A DNA stretch of 54,205 nt, taken from positions 1-54,205 of the forward strand of contig NZ_ALBQ01000062.1 in NCBI RefSeq assembly GCF_000282895.1. Reading direction: 5' to 3'. Position 1 is the stretch's first letter. The number at the start of each line of letters is the position of its first letter. The notes under the pieces are model-generated. The model had not been told where the DNA came from, made no database searches, and worked only from the letters and a program-made list of their open reading frames with translations. The translations under genes and the position numbers were made by a program. Of this stretch, positions 6,949-14,666 are shown piece by piece. Source of the DNA: Sphingomonas sp. ATCC 31555 (lineage in GTDB: Bacteria > Pseudomonadota > Alphaproteobacteria > Sphingomonadales > Sphingomonadaceae).

Positions 6949-8768
6949 GCCGCCCGCGTCACCGCCTCCACGGCGATCAGGCGCGCATAGTTGCTCATCC
7001 CCGCCGCACGCATGGCCGAGACGATGTGGAACAGCGCCTCCGGCGTCACCTGATCCCAGCGCGGCGACTGCATGCCCGTGGCAGCGAGCAACGCGACCAT
7101 GCCGGGCTGGTTGGCAGCAGCGGCGCGATCGATCGCCTGAATCCAGCGGTTGACGCCACCGATCTGCACCTGCGTTGCCTCTGCCCCCCGGCGTGCATCG
7201 GTGGGGGTAAGCCGCCCCAGACCGGCAAGGCCGGCCAGCAGCATCGCCGCCTTGCGCGGACTCGCGGCACCGACATAGCGTTCGAAATCGGCATAGCCGA
7301 TCGGCCCGCCGGCATCGGCAAGCGCCAGCAGCGCCCAGCCCTCGCTGCCCGGCGCAACCACACCGCGCCATTGCAGCGCCGCCGCATCATAGCCGGCGGA
7401 GAGCATCGAGGCGATCAGCCGGTCGGGCTCGGCGACATCCTTGCCGGCCGGGATCCACGCCGCCGCCTTGGCAGTCAGCACCAGCCGGGCATAACGGGTC
7501 CGCGGCGTTTCGGCGGCATCCCACAGCGCGCGCATCGCCTGCACCCGCTCGGCCGGCGATCCGCCATTATAGGCGGTGCGCAGCTCGCGTGCCGTAGCCT
7601 GCAGCGCATCGGGAACATCGCTGCCCTGGTCGATCTCGGCATAGAGATCGACGAGCCCGGCCGTGGAAAACACCCCTGCCGCCGCGGCGAGCTCGGCAGC
7701 CGGCGCGCGCACCACCGGCGATACCGCCGGCGACAGCGCCTGCCAGTAGCGGACTTCGGGGCCCGCGGTGGCAAACAGATTGTCCGGCACGTCGACCCCT
7801 GCGGCGCTGGCCAGGCCGAAGCGCCAGGGGGTAAGCCGGGGCACGCCGATCCAGTCGATCGTCACCGCCCGGCGCGAATCGGCACCCATGCCGACCAGCT
7901 TGGCGGCGAGCAGATTGTCGATGTTGTTCTGCTGCGAGCCACGGCGCGCCGCTTCCAGTCGCTGTTCGGCCTCGCTAGGCTTGCCGCCGAGCGCGGCGCA
8001 GATTGCCTGAGCCAGCGCCCAGCCCCGATCCTGCAACCGCGCTGCCGCGCGATCGACGACCGGGCAGACCGCCGCCGGATCGCTGGAGGCGAGCGCAACC
8101 TGCATCACCGCCTGGTCCAGGGCGTTGGTATAGTCCTCGGCGTCGACAAACCCCACCACCGCGCGCGCAGCAACCGCTTCGCCCATCCGCAGCAACAGCC
8201 AAGCCCGTTCGGCCGCAAAATCGGCGCCGTTTACACCGGCTGGCGTATCGATGGGTGACATCAGCGCACGGCGCAGCGCAATCGATACCCAGCGCGAGGC
8301 GACGGGCGCATCGAGCCGGTGCAGCAACGCCATCAACGTACGACCGGGCACATCGCCGAACGCATCCGCCGGGAAGGGCGCGTTGCCCCAGGCGAAGGTG
8401 CCGATGCGGTTCAGCCCATGGCGCGCGGCCCTGGGCAGATCATATTGCGACAGATCGATCGGGGGCAGTTCAGCAGCGGAGACATTGCCTTCGCCCATAT
8501 CGAACGATTCGTCATCACCCGCCGGCAGCGCCGCCGGATTCGGCGTAGCCATTTCCGCTGCGGTCGACGGGGAAGGCGACGGAGAAGGCGCGCGCGTGGG
8601 CGCCGGCTGCGGCCGTGAGGGCGCCTGGGCCGGCTGATCGAACCCCGGTGGCAACAGCGACTCGGGAGCATTCTGCTGCTTCTGCTGGCTGAACGCCGGC
8701 ATGCCGAAGCCCGCCAGCACCAGCGCACCCAAGGCGAGCCGCGAAACCCTAATTGGCCAGGTTTTCAA
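6945..8768 (-). CDS. Secreted protein of unknown function, 607 aa
   Basis: I do not recognise a named family. The start is a TTG at 8768 with an AAGG site about 9 bases upstream. The N-terminus is a clear Sec signal peptide (basic KTWPIRVSR, hydrophobic core, cleavage near FSQQ), followed by a Pro/Ser/Ala-rich linker of about 60 residues. The remaining 500 residues are Ala/Leu/Arg-rich, with repeated helical segments that resemble TPR or solenoid repeats. The product is probably periplasmic. It overlaps a 45-aa membrane peptide gene upstream and xerD downstream by a few bases, so all three are likely co-translated. Confidence 0.75.
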   Translation of the reverse strand: MKTWPIRVSRLALGALVLAGFGMPAFSQQKQQNAPESLLPPGFDQPAQAPSRPQPAPTRAPSPSPSPSTAAEMATPNPAALPAGDDESFDMGEGNVSAAELPPIDLSQYDLPRAARHGLNRIGTFAWGNAPFPADAFGDVPGRTLMALLHRLDAPVASRWVSIALRRALMSPIDTPAGVNGADFAAERAWLLLRMGEAVAARAVVGFVDAEDYTNALDQAVMQVALASSDPAAVCPVVDRAAARLQDRGWALAQAICAALGGKPSEAEQRLEAARRGSQQNNIDNLLAAKLVGMGADSRRAVTIDWIGVPRLTPWRFGLASAAGVDVPDNLFATAGPEVRYWQALSPAVSPVVRAPAAELAAAAGVFSTAGLVDLYAEIDQGSDVPDALQATARELRTAYNGGSPAERVQAMRALWDAAETPRTRYARLVLTAKAAAWIPAGKDVAEPDRLIASMLSAGYDAAALQWRGVVAPGSEGWALLALADAGGPIGYADFERYVGAASPRKAAMLLAGLAGLGRLTPTDARRGAEATQVQIGGVNRWIQAIDRAAAANQPGMVALLAATGMQSPRWDQVTPEALFHIVSAMRAAGMSNYARLIAVEAVTRAA

Positions 8769-8886
8769 GCGCGACGGCCTTTTCCATGCGCACCGGCTCT
8801 TTCACGGTGTTCCGCCCGGCGAAGGCAAACATCGCCGCAACGAACAGCGCCAGGACAACAAGCAACACGACAAGCAAACGCAGCAT
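8749..8886 (-). CDS. Small single-pass membrane protein, 45 aa
   Basis: This short gene reads MLRLLVVLLVVLALFVAAMF and then a short charged tail (GRNTVKEPVRMEKAVALENLAN). It is one strong transmembrane helix with a hydrophilic C-terminal part. Its last 20 bases overlap the TTG start of the 607-aa secreted protein in another frame, a layout that usually means translational coupling. The ribosome site is weak. It is divergent from aroK, with 74 bases between the starts. Function unknown. Confidence 0.65.
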   Translation of the reverse strand: MLRLLVVLLVVLALFVAAMFAFAGRNTVKEPVRMEKAVALENLAN

Positions 8887-8960
8887 CAGAAAAAGTCCGT
8901 ATCCTCTGGTCGGCGCGCCTTTTGCCCGACACGGGGGCACGCTGTATAGCCCTTCGCACG

Positions 8961-9500
8961 ATGTTACAAACGCACGCGCAACTTCAGGGGTGGACCGGCA
9001 AGCCAATCGTATTGGTGGGGCTGATGGGGGCTGGCAAAACCACGGTGGGCCGCCGCCTCGCCCAGCGGCTGCGGCTGCCGTTCGTTGACGCCGATGCGGA
9101 AATCGAATCGGCCGCGGGGATGAGCGTCGCCGACATCTTCGATCGATTCGGCGAGCCGCATTTCCGCGACGGCGAACGCCGGGTGATCGGTCGATTGGTG
9201 GATGGCACCCCAAAGGTGATCGCAACGGGCGGCGGCGCGTTCATCAACGACGAGACCCGCGCGCTGATCCTCGACCAGGCGATTTCGATCTGGCTCGATG
9301 CGGAGCCCGCGGTGCTGGCGGACCGGGTGCGCAGGCGCGACACCCGGCCTCTGCTGCGCGGCAAAGACCCGTTGGCGACGCTCACCGAGCTCGCTCGGGT
9401 GCGCAATCCCTATTACGCGCTTGCGCAGATCCGCGTGCCCAGCGTAGCCGCACCGCACGAAACCACCGTCGAAGCGATCCTGAAGGCCCTGCCCAAGTGA
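8961..9500 (+). CDS. aroK: Shikimate kinase
   Basis: The 179-aa kinase has Walker A GLMGAGKTT near residue 25, the shikimate-binding DADAEIE and FRDGERR segments, the GGGAF motif and the RRDTRPLL lid. It phosphorylates shikimate to shikimate-3-phosphate in the aromatic amino acid pathway. I chose the ATG at 8961 (MLQTHAQLQGW) because an upstream ATG would add an unlikely leader. The stop overlaps the aroB start by 4 bases, giving the common aroK-aroB operon. Confidence 0.95.
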   Translation: MLQTHAQLQGWTGKPIVLVGLMGAGKTTVGRRLAQRLRLPFVDADAEIESAAGMSVADIFDRFGEPHFRDGERRVIGRLVDGTPKVIATGGGAFINDETRALILDQAISIWLDAEPAVLADRVRRRDTRPLLRGKDPLATLTELARVRNPYYALAQIRVPSVAAPHETTVEAILKALPK

Positions 9501-10597
9501 CCACCATCCCCGTCGCGCTCGGCGCACGCAGCTATGACGTGCGCATCGAACCCGGCTTGCTGGCGCGTGCCGGCGAGATCCTCGCGCCCCTTTCGCGCGG
9601 GCGGCCGATGCCGATCGTCACCGATACGAACCTCGCGATACATTGCGAGACGCTGGTCGCCAGCCTCGCCGCCCATGGCGTCGCCGCGCCGGTGCGGGTG
9701 CTGCCGGCGGGCGAGAGCACCAAGAGTTGGGCGCAACTCGAATCGCTAACCGACTGGCTGCTGGAGCAGGGCGTAGTGCGCAGCGACCATGTGATCGCGC
9801 TGGGTGGCGGCGTGATCGGAGACCTGGTTGGCTTCGCGACGAGCATCCTCAAGCGCGGTTGCAACTTCGTCCAGATTCCCACCACTCTGCTGGCGCAGGT
9901 GGACAGTTCGGTGGGCGGCAAAACGGCAATCAATTCCAAGGCGGGCAAGAACCTGATCGGCGCGTTCCACCAGCCTTCTGTAGTCCTTATCGATCCGCAG
10001 GTGCTCGATAGTCTGCCCCAACGCGAACTGCGGGCGGGCTATGCCGAGGTCGCCAAATACGGGCTGATCGACGACGCCGGGTTCTTTGCGTGGTGCGAGG
10101 ACAATGCCGCTGCGCTGTTCACAGGCGATCCCGATGCACGGGCGCGCGCAATCGCCCATTCGGTCGCCGCCAAGGCCCGCATCGTTGCCGCCGACGAACG
10201 CGAGACCACCGGCACCCGGGCACTGCTCAACCTAGGGCACACCTTCGGCCATGCGCTGGAGGCGGAGACGGGCTTTTCGGACAAGCTGCTCCACGGCGAA
10301 GCAGTGGCGGCTGGGATGGCACTGGCCTTCGCTTTCTCGGCCAAGCAGGGGCTGTGCCCGGCCGAGGACGCAGTGCGAGTGGCGGCGCATCTGCGCAGCG
10401 TCGGGCTGCCGGACGGGCTGGCCGCCGCGGGCGTGACGGCGGACGGCAAGACGCTGGTCGCCCATATGCTACATGACAAGAAAATGGAGGGCAGCACCCT
10501 GCCCTTCCTGCTCGCGCGCGGGATCGGGCAGACGTATCTGGACAAGACGGTGGACCTTGAGAAGGTCGCGGCGTTTTTGGACGGGTTGCACGCCTGA
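9497..10597 (+). CDS. aroB: 3-dehydroquinate synthase
   Basis: The 366-aa enzyme converts DAHP to 3-dehydroquinate, the second shikimate pathway step, using NAD and a divalent metal. Visible motifs are GGGVIGDLVGF, the PTTLLAQVDSSVGGKT signature, KNLIGAFHQP and the metal-site histidines in LNLGHTFGHALE and LLHGEAVAAGM. It starts with GTG inside the aroK stop (GTGA). Its downstream side abuts a long imperfect palindrome rather than a simple terminator. Confidence 0.97.
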   Translation: MTTIPVALGARSYDVRIEPGLLARAGEILAPLSRGRPMPIVTDTNLAIHCETLVASLAAHGVAAPVRVLPAGESTKSWAQLESLTDWLLEQGVVRSDHVIALGGGVIGDLVGFATSILKRGCNFVQIPTTLLAQVDSSVGGKTAINSKAGKNLIGAFHQPSVVLIDPQVLDSLPQRELRAGYAEVAKYGLIDDAGFFAWCEDNAAALFTGDPDARARAIAHSVAAKARIVAADERETTGTRALLNLGHTFGHALEAETGFSDKLLHGEAVAAGMALAFAFSAKQGLCPAEDAVRVAAHLRSVGLPDGLAAAGVTADGKTLVAHMLHDKKMEGSTLPFLLARGIGQTYLDKTVDLEKVAAFLDGLHA

Positions 10598-10599
10598 GT

Positions 10600-10766
10600 T
10601 CCTCCCCGGCATGGGAAGGGGGACGAAGACGCGAAGCGGCTTAGTGGAGGGGTCGCCGCGCGAGCGGCGGAGTTCCGACCGCGGTGGCGTTATCCGCGCC
10701 TTGCGGCGCGGCCCCTCCACCACGCGGCTGCGCCGCGCGGTCCCCCTCCCCGTAGCGGGGAGGAGT
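10600..10766. repeat. Long imperfect intergenic palindrome (GGGGAGGA type)
   Basis: The whole gap between aroB and the convergent methyltransferase gene forms one inverted repeat. The left end TCCTCCCCGGCATGGGAAGG pairs with the right end, which reads TCCTCCCCGCTACGGGGAGG on the other strand. The inner arms around AGTGGAGGGGTCGCC and GGCCCCTCCACCAC also pair. Such CCTCCCC/GGGGAGG palindromes look like a dispersed intergenic element. It may also stop transcription from both sides. Confidence 0.7.
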
Positions 10767-11747
10767 TTAGAGGTTGGTCCGCTCGATTGCGGCCGTCACT
10801 AGCGCAATTCGCTCGACATCCGCATAGGCCGCCGTTTCAAGTTCCTCGCCAAACACATCGGGGTCGATCTCCTCGTAGCGCAGTCGGCAGCCCTCCATCG
10901 CCGCGAGTTGCATCAGCCGCGCGTGCAGAGCATCCTCCCCACGCACGATCGCGCTGCCGGTATAGAGCAGGAACCGCCCGCCCTGCGCGAGCCGCGGCAC
11001 CGCCTCGCTGGCCATCGCCATCGCAACGCCCGCGCCATGCAGTTCGCCGCCGTCTCGGTAGGCGCGGCCAGCAGGATCGATGATGTAGGGCGGATTGGCC
11101 AAAACCAGGTCGAGCGCGCCCTGGATGCCGGAAAGATCGTCGCCCTCGAGGAACCGCGCCAGGACACCGGCGGCTTCCGCATTCACTTGGGCGAGACGCA
11201 GCGCTGCCGGATTGATGTCCGTCATCACGATCTCGACCTTCGGGCAGCAATGCGCAGCGGCTATGGCCCCCGCTCCCGCGCCGGTTCCAATATCCACCAG
11301 CGTCGCGCCCTGCCGCCCTGGGCATCGGCGAAGCTCATCGGCGATGAAGCGCGCGAAGCGGTAGCTGTCCGGACCGAAGAACACCGCATCCTTGTCGTCC
11401 GTCGGATAGGCGGAATGCGCGAGCAGGTAGGAGCCCAGCGTCGACACGCGTACCTTGCTGTGCAGCCCGTACCCGGTCCGCTCAATCAGCCCCGCCGCCT
11501 CCAGCGCCGTGCGGAGCGACGCATCGAGCAGATCTTCGGCGAACGGCAGGCTCCACCCGAAGATGTCGCGCAGGTCCCCGGCTTGCCGGCGGTCCGGGCG
11601 CGCCAGTACACGGGCATGGGTCGCCGGCGTCGGCGTAATGAAGTGATAGTCACGACCTTTAAGGAAGCCGAGCAGCGTGCGCAGCGCCGATATTCGCGGT
11701 CCCTCGTCGACCCCAGCCGCCGGCCGATCCGCCACCAGAAACTCCAT
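10767..11747 (-). CDS. Methyltransferase with NPPY motif (HemK/RlmG-like)
   Basis: A 326-aa protein with a helical N-terminal region of about 150 residues and a C-terminal SAM fold: motif I LVDIGTGAGAGAIA and the catalytic LVLANPPYI. NPPY enzymes methylate a nitrogen on glutamine or on an exocyclic base amine, so likely substrates are a ribosomal RNA base or a protein glutamine. The N-terminal half is unlike PrmC, so I leave the substrate open. The start at 11747 (MEFLVADRP) has an AAAGGGG site 6 bases upstream. A GTG two codons earlier is possible. Confidence 0.82.
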   Translation of the reverse strand: MEFLVADRPAAGVDEGPRISALRTLLGFLKGRDYHFITPTPATHARVLARPDRRQAGDLRDIFGWSLPFAEDLLDASLRTALEAAGLIERTGYGLHSKVRVSTLGSYLLAHSAYPTDDKDAVFFGPDSYRFARFIADELRRCPGRQGATLVDIGTGAGAGAIAAAHCCPKVEIVMTDINPAALRLAQVNAEAAGVLARFLEGDDLSGIQGALDLVLANPPYIIDPAGRAYRDGGELHGAGVAMAMASEAVPRLAQGGRFLLYTGSAIVRGEDALHARLMQLAAMEGCRLRYEEIDPDVFGEELETAAYADVERIALVTAAIERTNL

Positions 11748-11830
11748 GCGCACCCCTTTGTTACCAGACTGCCCCTAACGTACGGGCGTGCGGGTGGGTC
11801 CGCGCGACAGGGCGGCAACTGCTTGATCCA

Positions 11831-11847
11831 GGGCAAGTGTCTTGCCC
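11831..11847. other. Small perfect hairpin before the M1 peptidase gene
   Basis: GGGCAAG-TGT-CTTGCCC forms a 7-bp perfect stem with a 3-base loop, 30 bases before the aminopeptidase start. It has no T run, so it is not a clear terminator. It could be an operator or an mRNA leader structure. Confidence 0.4.
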
Positions 11848-11876
11848 CCAACTGCAGCAAGGCCTAGCTCCGTGCC

Positions 11877-13754
11877 ATGCGTATCCTAGCCCTGGCCCTC
11901 GCCGCTTCGACCATGCTCGTCTCCCCCGTCCTCGCCCAGCAGACCGCCCCCGCGCCGATCCTGACGACGCCCGAGGCGAAGGACGTATGGACCTATGCGC
12001 GGCCGGAAGTCGCCCGCGTCACCCATGTCGCGCTCGACCTGAAGGCGGATTTTGCGAGCAAGACGCTCAGCGGCACCGCCACACTCGACATCCTCGCCGC
12101 GCCCGGCGCGAGCGAGATCGTGCTCGACGACGACGGGCTCGTGATCGCCAAGGTGACCGATGCGGCGGGCAAGCCGCTGCCCTTCACGGTCGGTGCGCCC
12201 AAGCCCGATCTCGGCGCGCCGCTGACGGTACAGCTGAACGGCGCGCGCAAGATCGTGCTCCACTATGCCACCGCGCCCGGCGCCTCGGCGCTGCAATGGC
12301 TCGCGCCTGCGCTGACCGCCGGCAAGAAGAAGCCGTACCTGTTCAGCCAGGGCCAGCCGATCAACAACCGCAGCTGGATCCCCACCCAGGACAGTCCCGG
12401 CATCCGCCAGACCTGGTCCGCCACGCTCACCGTGCCCGCCGATCTCGTCGCGGTGGCGAGCGGCACGCGGATCGACGGCGCGAAGGGCGTGCCGGCGGGC
12501 AAGGGCTGGCACCGCTTCCGCTTCCGGATGGACAAGCCGGTGCCGCCGTACCTCATCGCCTTGGCGGTGGGCGACCTGGCCTTCCAGCCCGTCGGCCCGC
12601 GCGCCGGCGTGTGGACCGAGCCGAGCATGCTCGCCGCCGCCGCGAAGGAAGTCGCCGATGTCGAGAAGATGATCGACGCGGCGCAGGCGCTCTACGGACC
12701 CTATCGCTGGGGCCGCTACGACATGCTCGTCCTGCCGCCGAGCTTCCCCTATGGCGGCATGGAGAACCCCACTCTCACCTTCCTGACGCCCACCATCATC
12801 ACCGGCGACAAGTCGAACGTCGACGTGGTGGCGCACGAGCTGGCGCATAGCTGGTCGGGCAATCTCGTGACCAACGCGACCTGGTCGGACAGCTGGCTCA
12901 ACGAGGGGTTCACCACCTATTTCGAGAACCGCATCATGGAGGCGGTCTACGGCAAGGAACGCGCCGCGACCGACGCCGATCTCGAATGGGACGGGCTGCA
13001 ACGTGACATCGCCGATGCCGGCGGCATGGAGGCGCCGACGACGCGGCTGCACGGCGATCCGGGCGCGACCTTCGGGCAGCTCGATTACTTCAAGGGCTCG
13101 ACCTTCCTGCGCACGATCGAGCGCACCGTGGGGCGCGCGCGTTGGGACGTCTATCTGCGCGGCTATTTCGACCGCCACGCCTTCCAGCCGCAGACCACCG
13201 CCGGCTTCCTGGCGGACCTGCGCGCCAATCTTGTGAAGGGTGACGCCGGGCTCGAGGCGAATCTCCAGCTCGACAAATGGGCCTATGCCGCAGGTCTCCC
13301 GAACAATGCGGTGCATGTCGAATCCGCCACGCTGAAAGCGATCGACGCGCAGCTGGCGGCGGTAAATGCGGGCGGACCAGTTTCGGCGGTTAACCCCAAG
13401 GGCTGGTCGACCCAGCAATGGCTGCGCTTCCTGAATGGTCTCGATCGCAAGCAGACGCCGGCGCGGCTGAAGGAACTGGACGAAAAGCTGGGCCTCTCAG
13501 CATCGAACAACGCCTATGTCCGCTCCGCCTGGGGCGAGTTGGCGATCGCCAATCGCTATGATCCGGCGGTTCCGTCGATCGGAAAGCTGGTCGGCAGTGT
13601 CGGCCGCGGCCTGCTGATCTACCCGATCTATCGCGATCTGATGGCGCAGGGCGATTGGGGGAAGCCGATCGCCGCCCGCTTCTATGCGGCTTCGAGGGCG
13701 AGCTACCACCCCAACGTCGCCGCCGGCATAGCCAAGATCCTCGCGGGGGAGTAA
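11877..13754 (+). CDS. M1 family aminopeptidase (LTA4 hydrolase-like), secreted
   Basis: A 625-aa metallopeptidase. A Sec signal peptide (residues 1-21, ending VLAQQ) sends it to the periplasm. The exopeptidase motif YGGMENP (near 295) and the zinc site HELAHSWSG (near 320) with the distal Glu in WLNEGFTTYFE (near 343) are intact. The order of domains and the helical C-terminal domain of about 150 aa match the leukotriene A4 hydrolase/aminopeptidase branch of M1. It would remove N-terminal amino acids from peptides. The small DUF2256 gene follows after 5 bases. Confidence 0.93.
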   Translation: MRILALALAASTMLVSPVLAQQTAPAPILTTPEAKDVWTYARPEVARVTHVALDLKADFASKTLSGTATLDILAAPGASEIVLDDDGLVIAKVTDAAGKPLPFTVGAPKPDLGAPLTVQLNGARKIVLHYATAPGASALQWLAPALTAGKKKPYLFSQGQPINNRSWIPTQDSPGIRQTWSATLTVPADLVAVASGTRIDGAKGVPAGKGWHRFRFRMDKPVPPYLIALAVGDLAFQPVGPRAGVWTEPSMLAAAAKEVADVEKMIDAAQALYGPYRWGRYDMLVLPPSFPYGGMENPTLTFLTPTIITGDKSNVDVVAHELAHSWSGNLVTNATWSDSWLNEGFTTYFENRIMEAVYGKERAATDADLEWDGLQRDIADAGGMEAPTTRLHGDPGATFGQLDYFKGSTFLRTIERTVGRARWDVYLRGYFDRHAFQPQTTAGFLADLRANLVKGDAGLEANLQLDKWAYAAGLPNNAVHVESATLKAIDAQLAAVNAGGPVSAVNPKGWSTQQWLRFLNGLDRKQTPARLKELDEKLGLSASNNAYVRSAWGELAIANRYDPAVPSIGKLVGSVGRGLLIYPIYRDLMAQGDWGKPIAARFYAASRASYHPNVAAGIAKILAGE

Positions 13755-13759
13755 CGCTT

Positions 13760-13903
13760 ATGCCGGGCGGCGTCGCCAAGCGGGACCTGCCGACCAAAAC
13801 CTGTCCCGTCTGCCAGCGCCCCTTTGCCTGGCGAAAGAAATGGGAGCGGGATTGGGAGAATGTGCTCTACTGCTCAGATCGCTGCCGGCGGAAGGGAAAA
13901 TAG
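13760..13903 (+). CDS. DUF2256 domain-containing protein
   Basis: A 47-aa basic protein with the pattern CPVCQRPFAWRKKWERDW followed by YCSDRCR, i.e. a four-cysteine zinc knuckle. This is the DUF2256 family, which is normally this short and is often found next to photolyase or cryptochrome-type genes, though not here. It starts 5 bases after the aminopeptidase stop and is likely co-transcribed. It is probably a small zinc-binding cytosolic protein of unknown role. Confidence 0.88.
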   Translation: MPGGVAKRDLPTKTCPVCQRPFAWRKKWERDWENVLYCSDRCRRKGK

Positions 13904-13915
13904 CGGCTTCTCGTA

Positions 13916-13941
13916 AGCCCCTCTCCTTCAGGGGAGGGGCT
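13916..13941. terminator. Hairpin between convergent genes
   Basis: AGCCCCTCTCC-TTCA-GGGGAGGGGCT is an 11-bp stem (one G-T pair) with a 4-base loop. It lies between DUF2256 and the convergent hypothetical gene, a good place for a bidirectional terminator, though it has no T tract. The same arm recurs in the palindrome near 29.6 kb. Confidence 0.6.
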
Positions 13942-13955
13942 GAAAGGGCAAAAGA

Positions 13956-14315
13956 TCACTGATACCGCAGCGTCTTCCCGAAACCCGTATTCGTCTTGGT
14001 CATCTTGGCGAGCTTGCGAAGATACGCCTTCACCTCGCGCTCGAAGCGCTGCTCGCTACGTACGCCAGCGCGGTAGAAATCATCCTTGGCCAGCAATGCC
14101 TTCAGCGCGTCGGCAAGCTTGGCCTGGTCGTCCACCGCATCGCTGTGCCGGAACTGCTCGCACACCCACTCCTCGGCCGCCGCCTTGTCATAGTCGTCCT
14201 CGCGGTCGCGGCCGTAGCGGTCCGCAGCGTCCTGGTCCGCGCGCGCGGCCTTGATCCGGCGTTCGAGCCAGGTGCGGACCTGTGCCGAACTCCACTCCCC
14301 TTGCGCTTCGCTCAT
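13956..14315 (-). CDS. Hypothetical protein, 119 aa, charged helical
   Basis: No family recognised. The 119-aa product (from MSEAQGEWSSAQVRTWLERR) is rich in Asp, Arg, Lys and Ala and is predicted largely helical, with a basic tail (KAYLRKLAKMTKTNTGFGKT). There is no signal peptide or membrane segment, so it is likely cytosolic and could bind nucleic acid or protein. The start at 14315 overlaps the DUF423 stop by 4 bases, placing it last in the run IscU-like, Kef antiporter, DUF423, this gene. Confidence 0.7.
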   Translation of the reverse strand: MSEAQGEWSSAQVRTWLERRIKAARADQDAADRYGRDREDDYDKAAAEEWVCEQFRHSDAVDDQAKLADALKALLAKDDFYRAGVRSEQRFEREVKAYLRKLAKMTKTNTGFGKTLRYQ

Positions 14316-14653
14316 CGGCCCGCCTTCGTCGCAAGCACCCAGGCCAGCCACAACCATCCGGCAATCATTGCCGCCCCGCCGATCGGCGTCACCGCACCGA
14401 GCCAGCGCGGCAGGCCCAGTGCCATCAGGTATAGTGTGCCCGCGAATACGAACGCGCCGCCCACGAACAATGCAGCAGGCCCCCGCGCGGCGACTTGCAG
14501 TGCCACCAGGGCCGCCACGGCGTGCACCAGCTGATATTGGCCGCCGGTCTTGAGCCACTCGACCGCCACGCCCTGCGCGCCGTGCGCACCAAAGGCGCCG
14601 GCCGCGACCGCCATCGCCCCCGACAAGGCCGCCAGTACTGCTATCCAGTTCAT
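14312..14653 (-). CDS. DUF423 family membrane protein
   Basis: A 113-aa inner-membrane protein with four predicted transmembrane helices and the family signature AVAAGAFGAHG near the N-terminus. Its role is unknown. I chose the ATG at 14653 (MNWIAVLAALSG), the usual family start, with TGGAG 7 bases upstream. An earlier ATG at 14674 would overlap the antiporter stop by 8 bases and also has a ribosome-like AGGA. Confidence 0.88.
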   Translation of the reverse strand: MNWIAVLAALSGAMAVAAGAFGAHGAQGVAVEWLKTGGQYQLVHAVAALVALQVAARGPAALFVGGAFVFAGTLYLMALGLPRWLGAVTPIGGAAMIAGWLWLAWVLATKAGR

Positions 14654-14666
14654 GCCTCTGCTCCAC

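Noticed and set aside
11886..13418. Open frame of 510 codons opposite the M1 peptidase
   Set aside because: Same GC-rich shadow effect. The M1 motifs and signal peptide prove the plus-strand gene.
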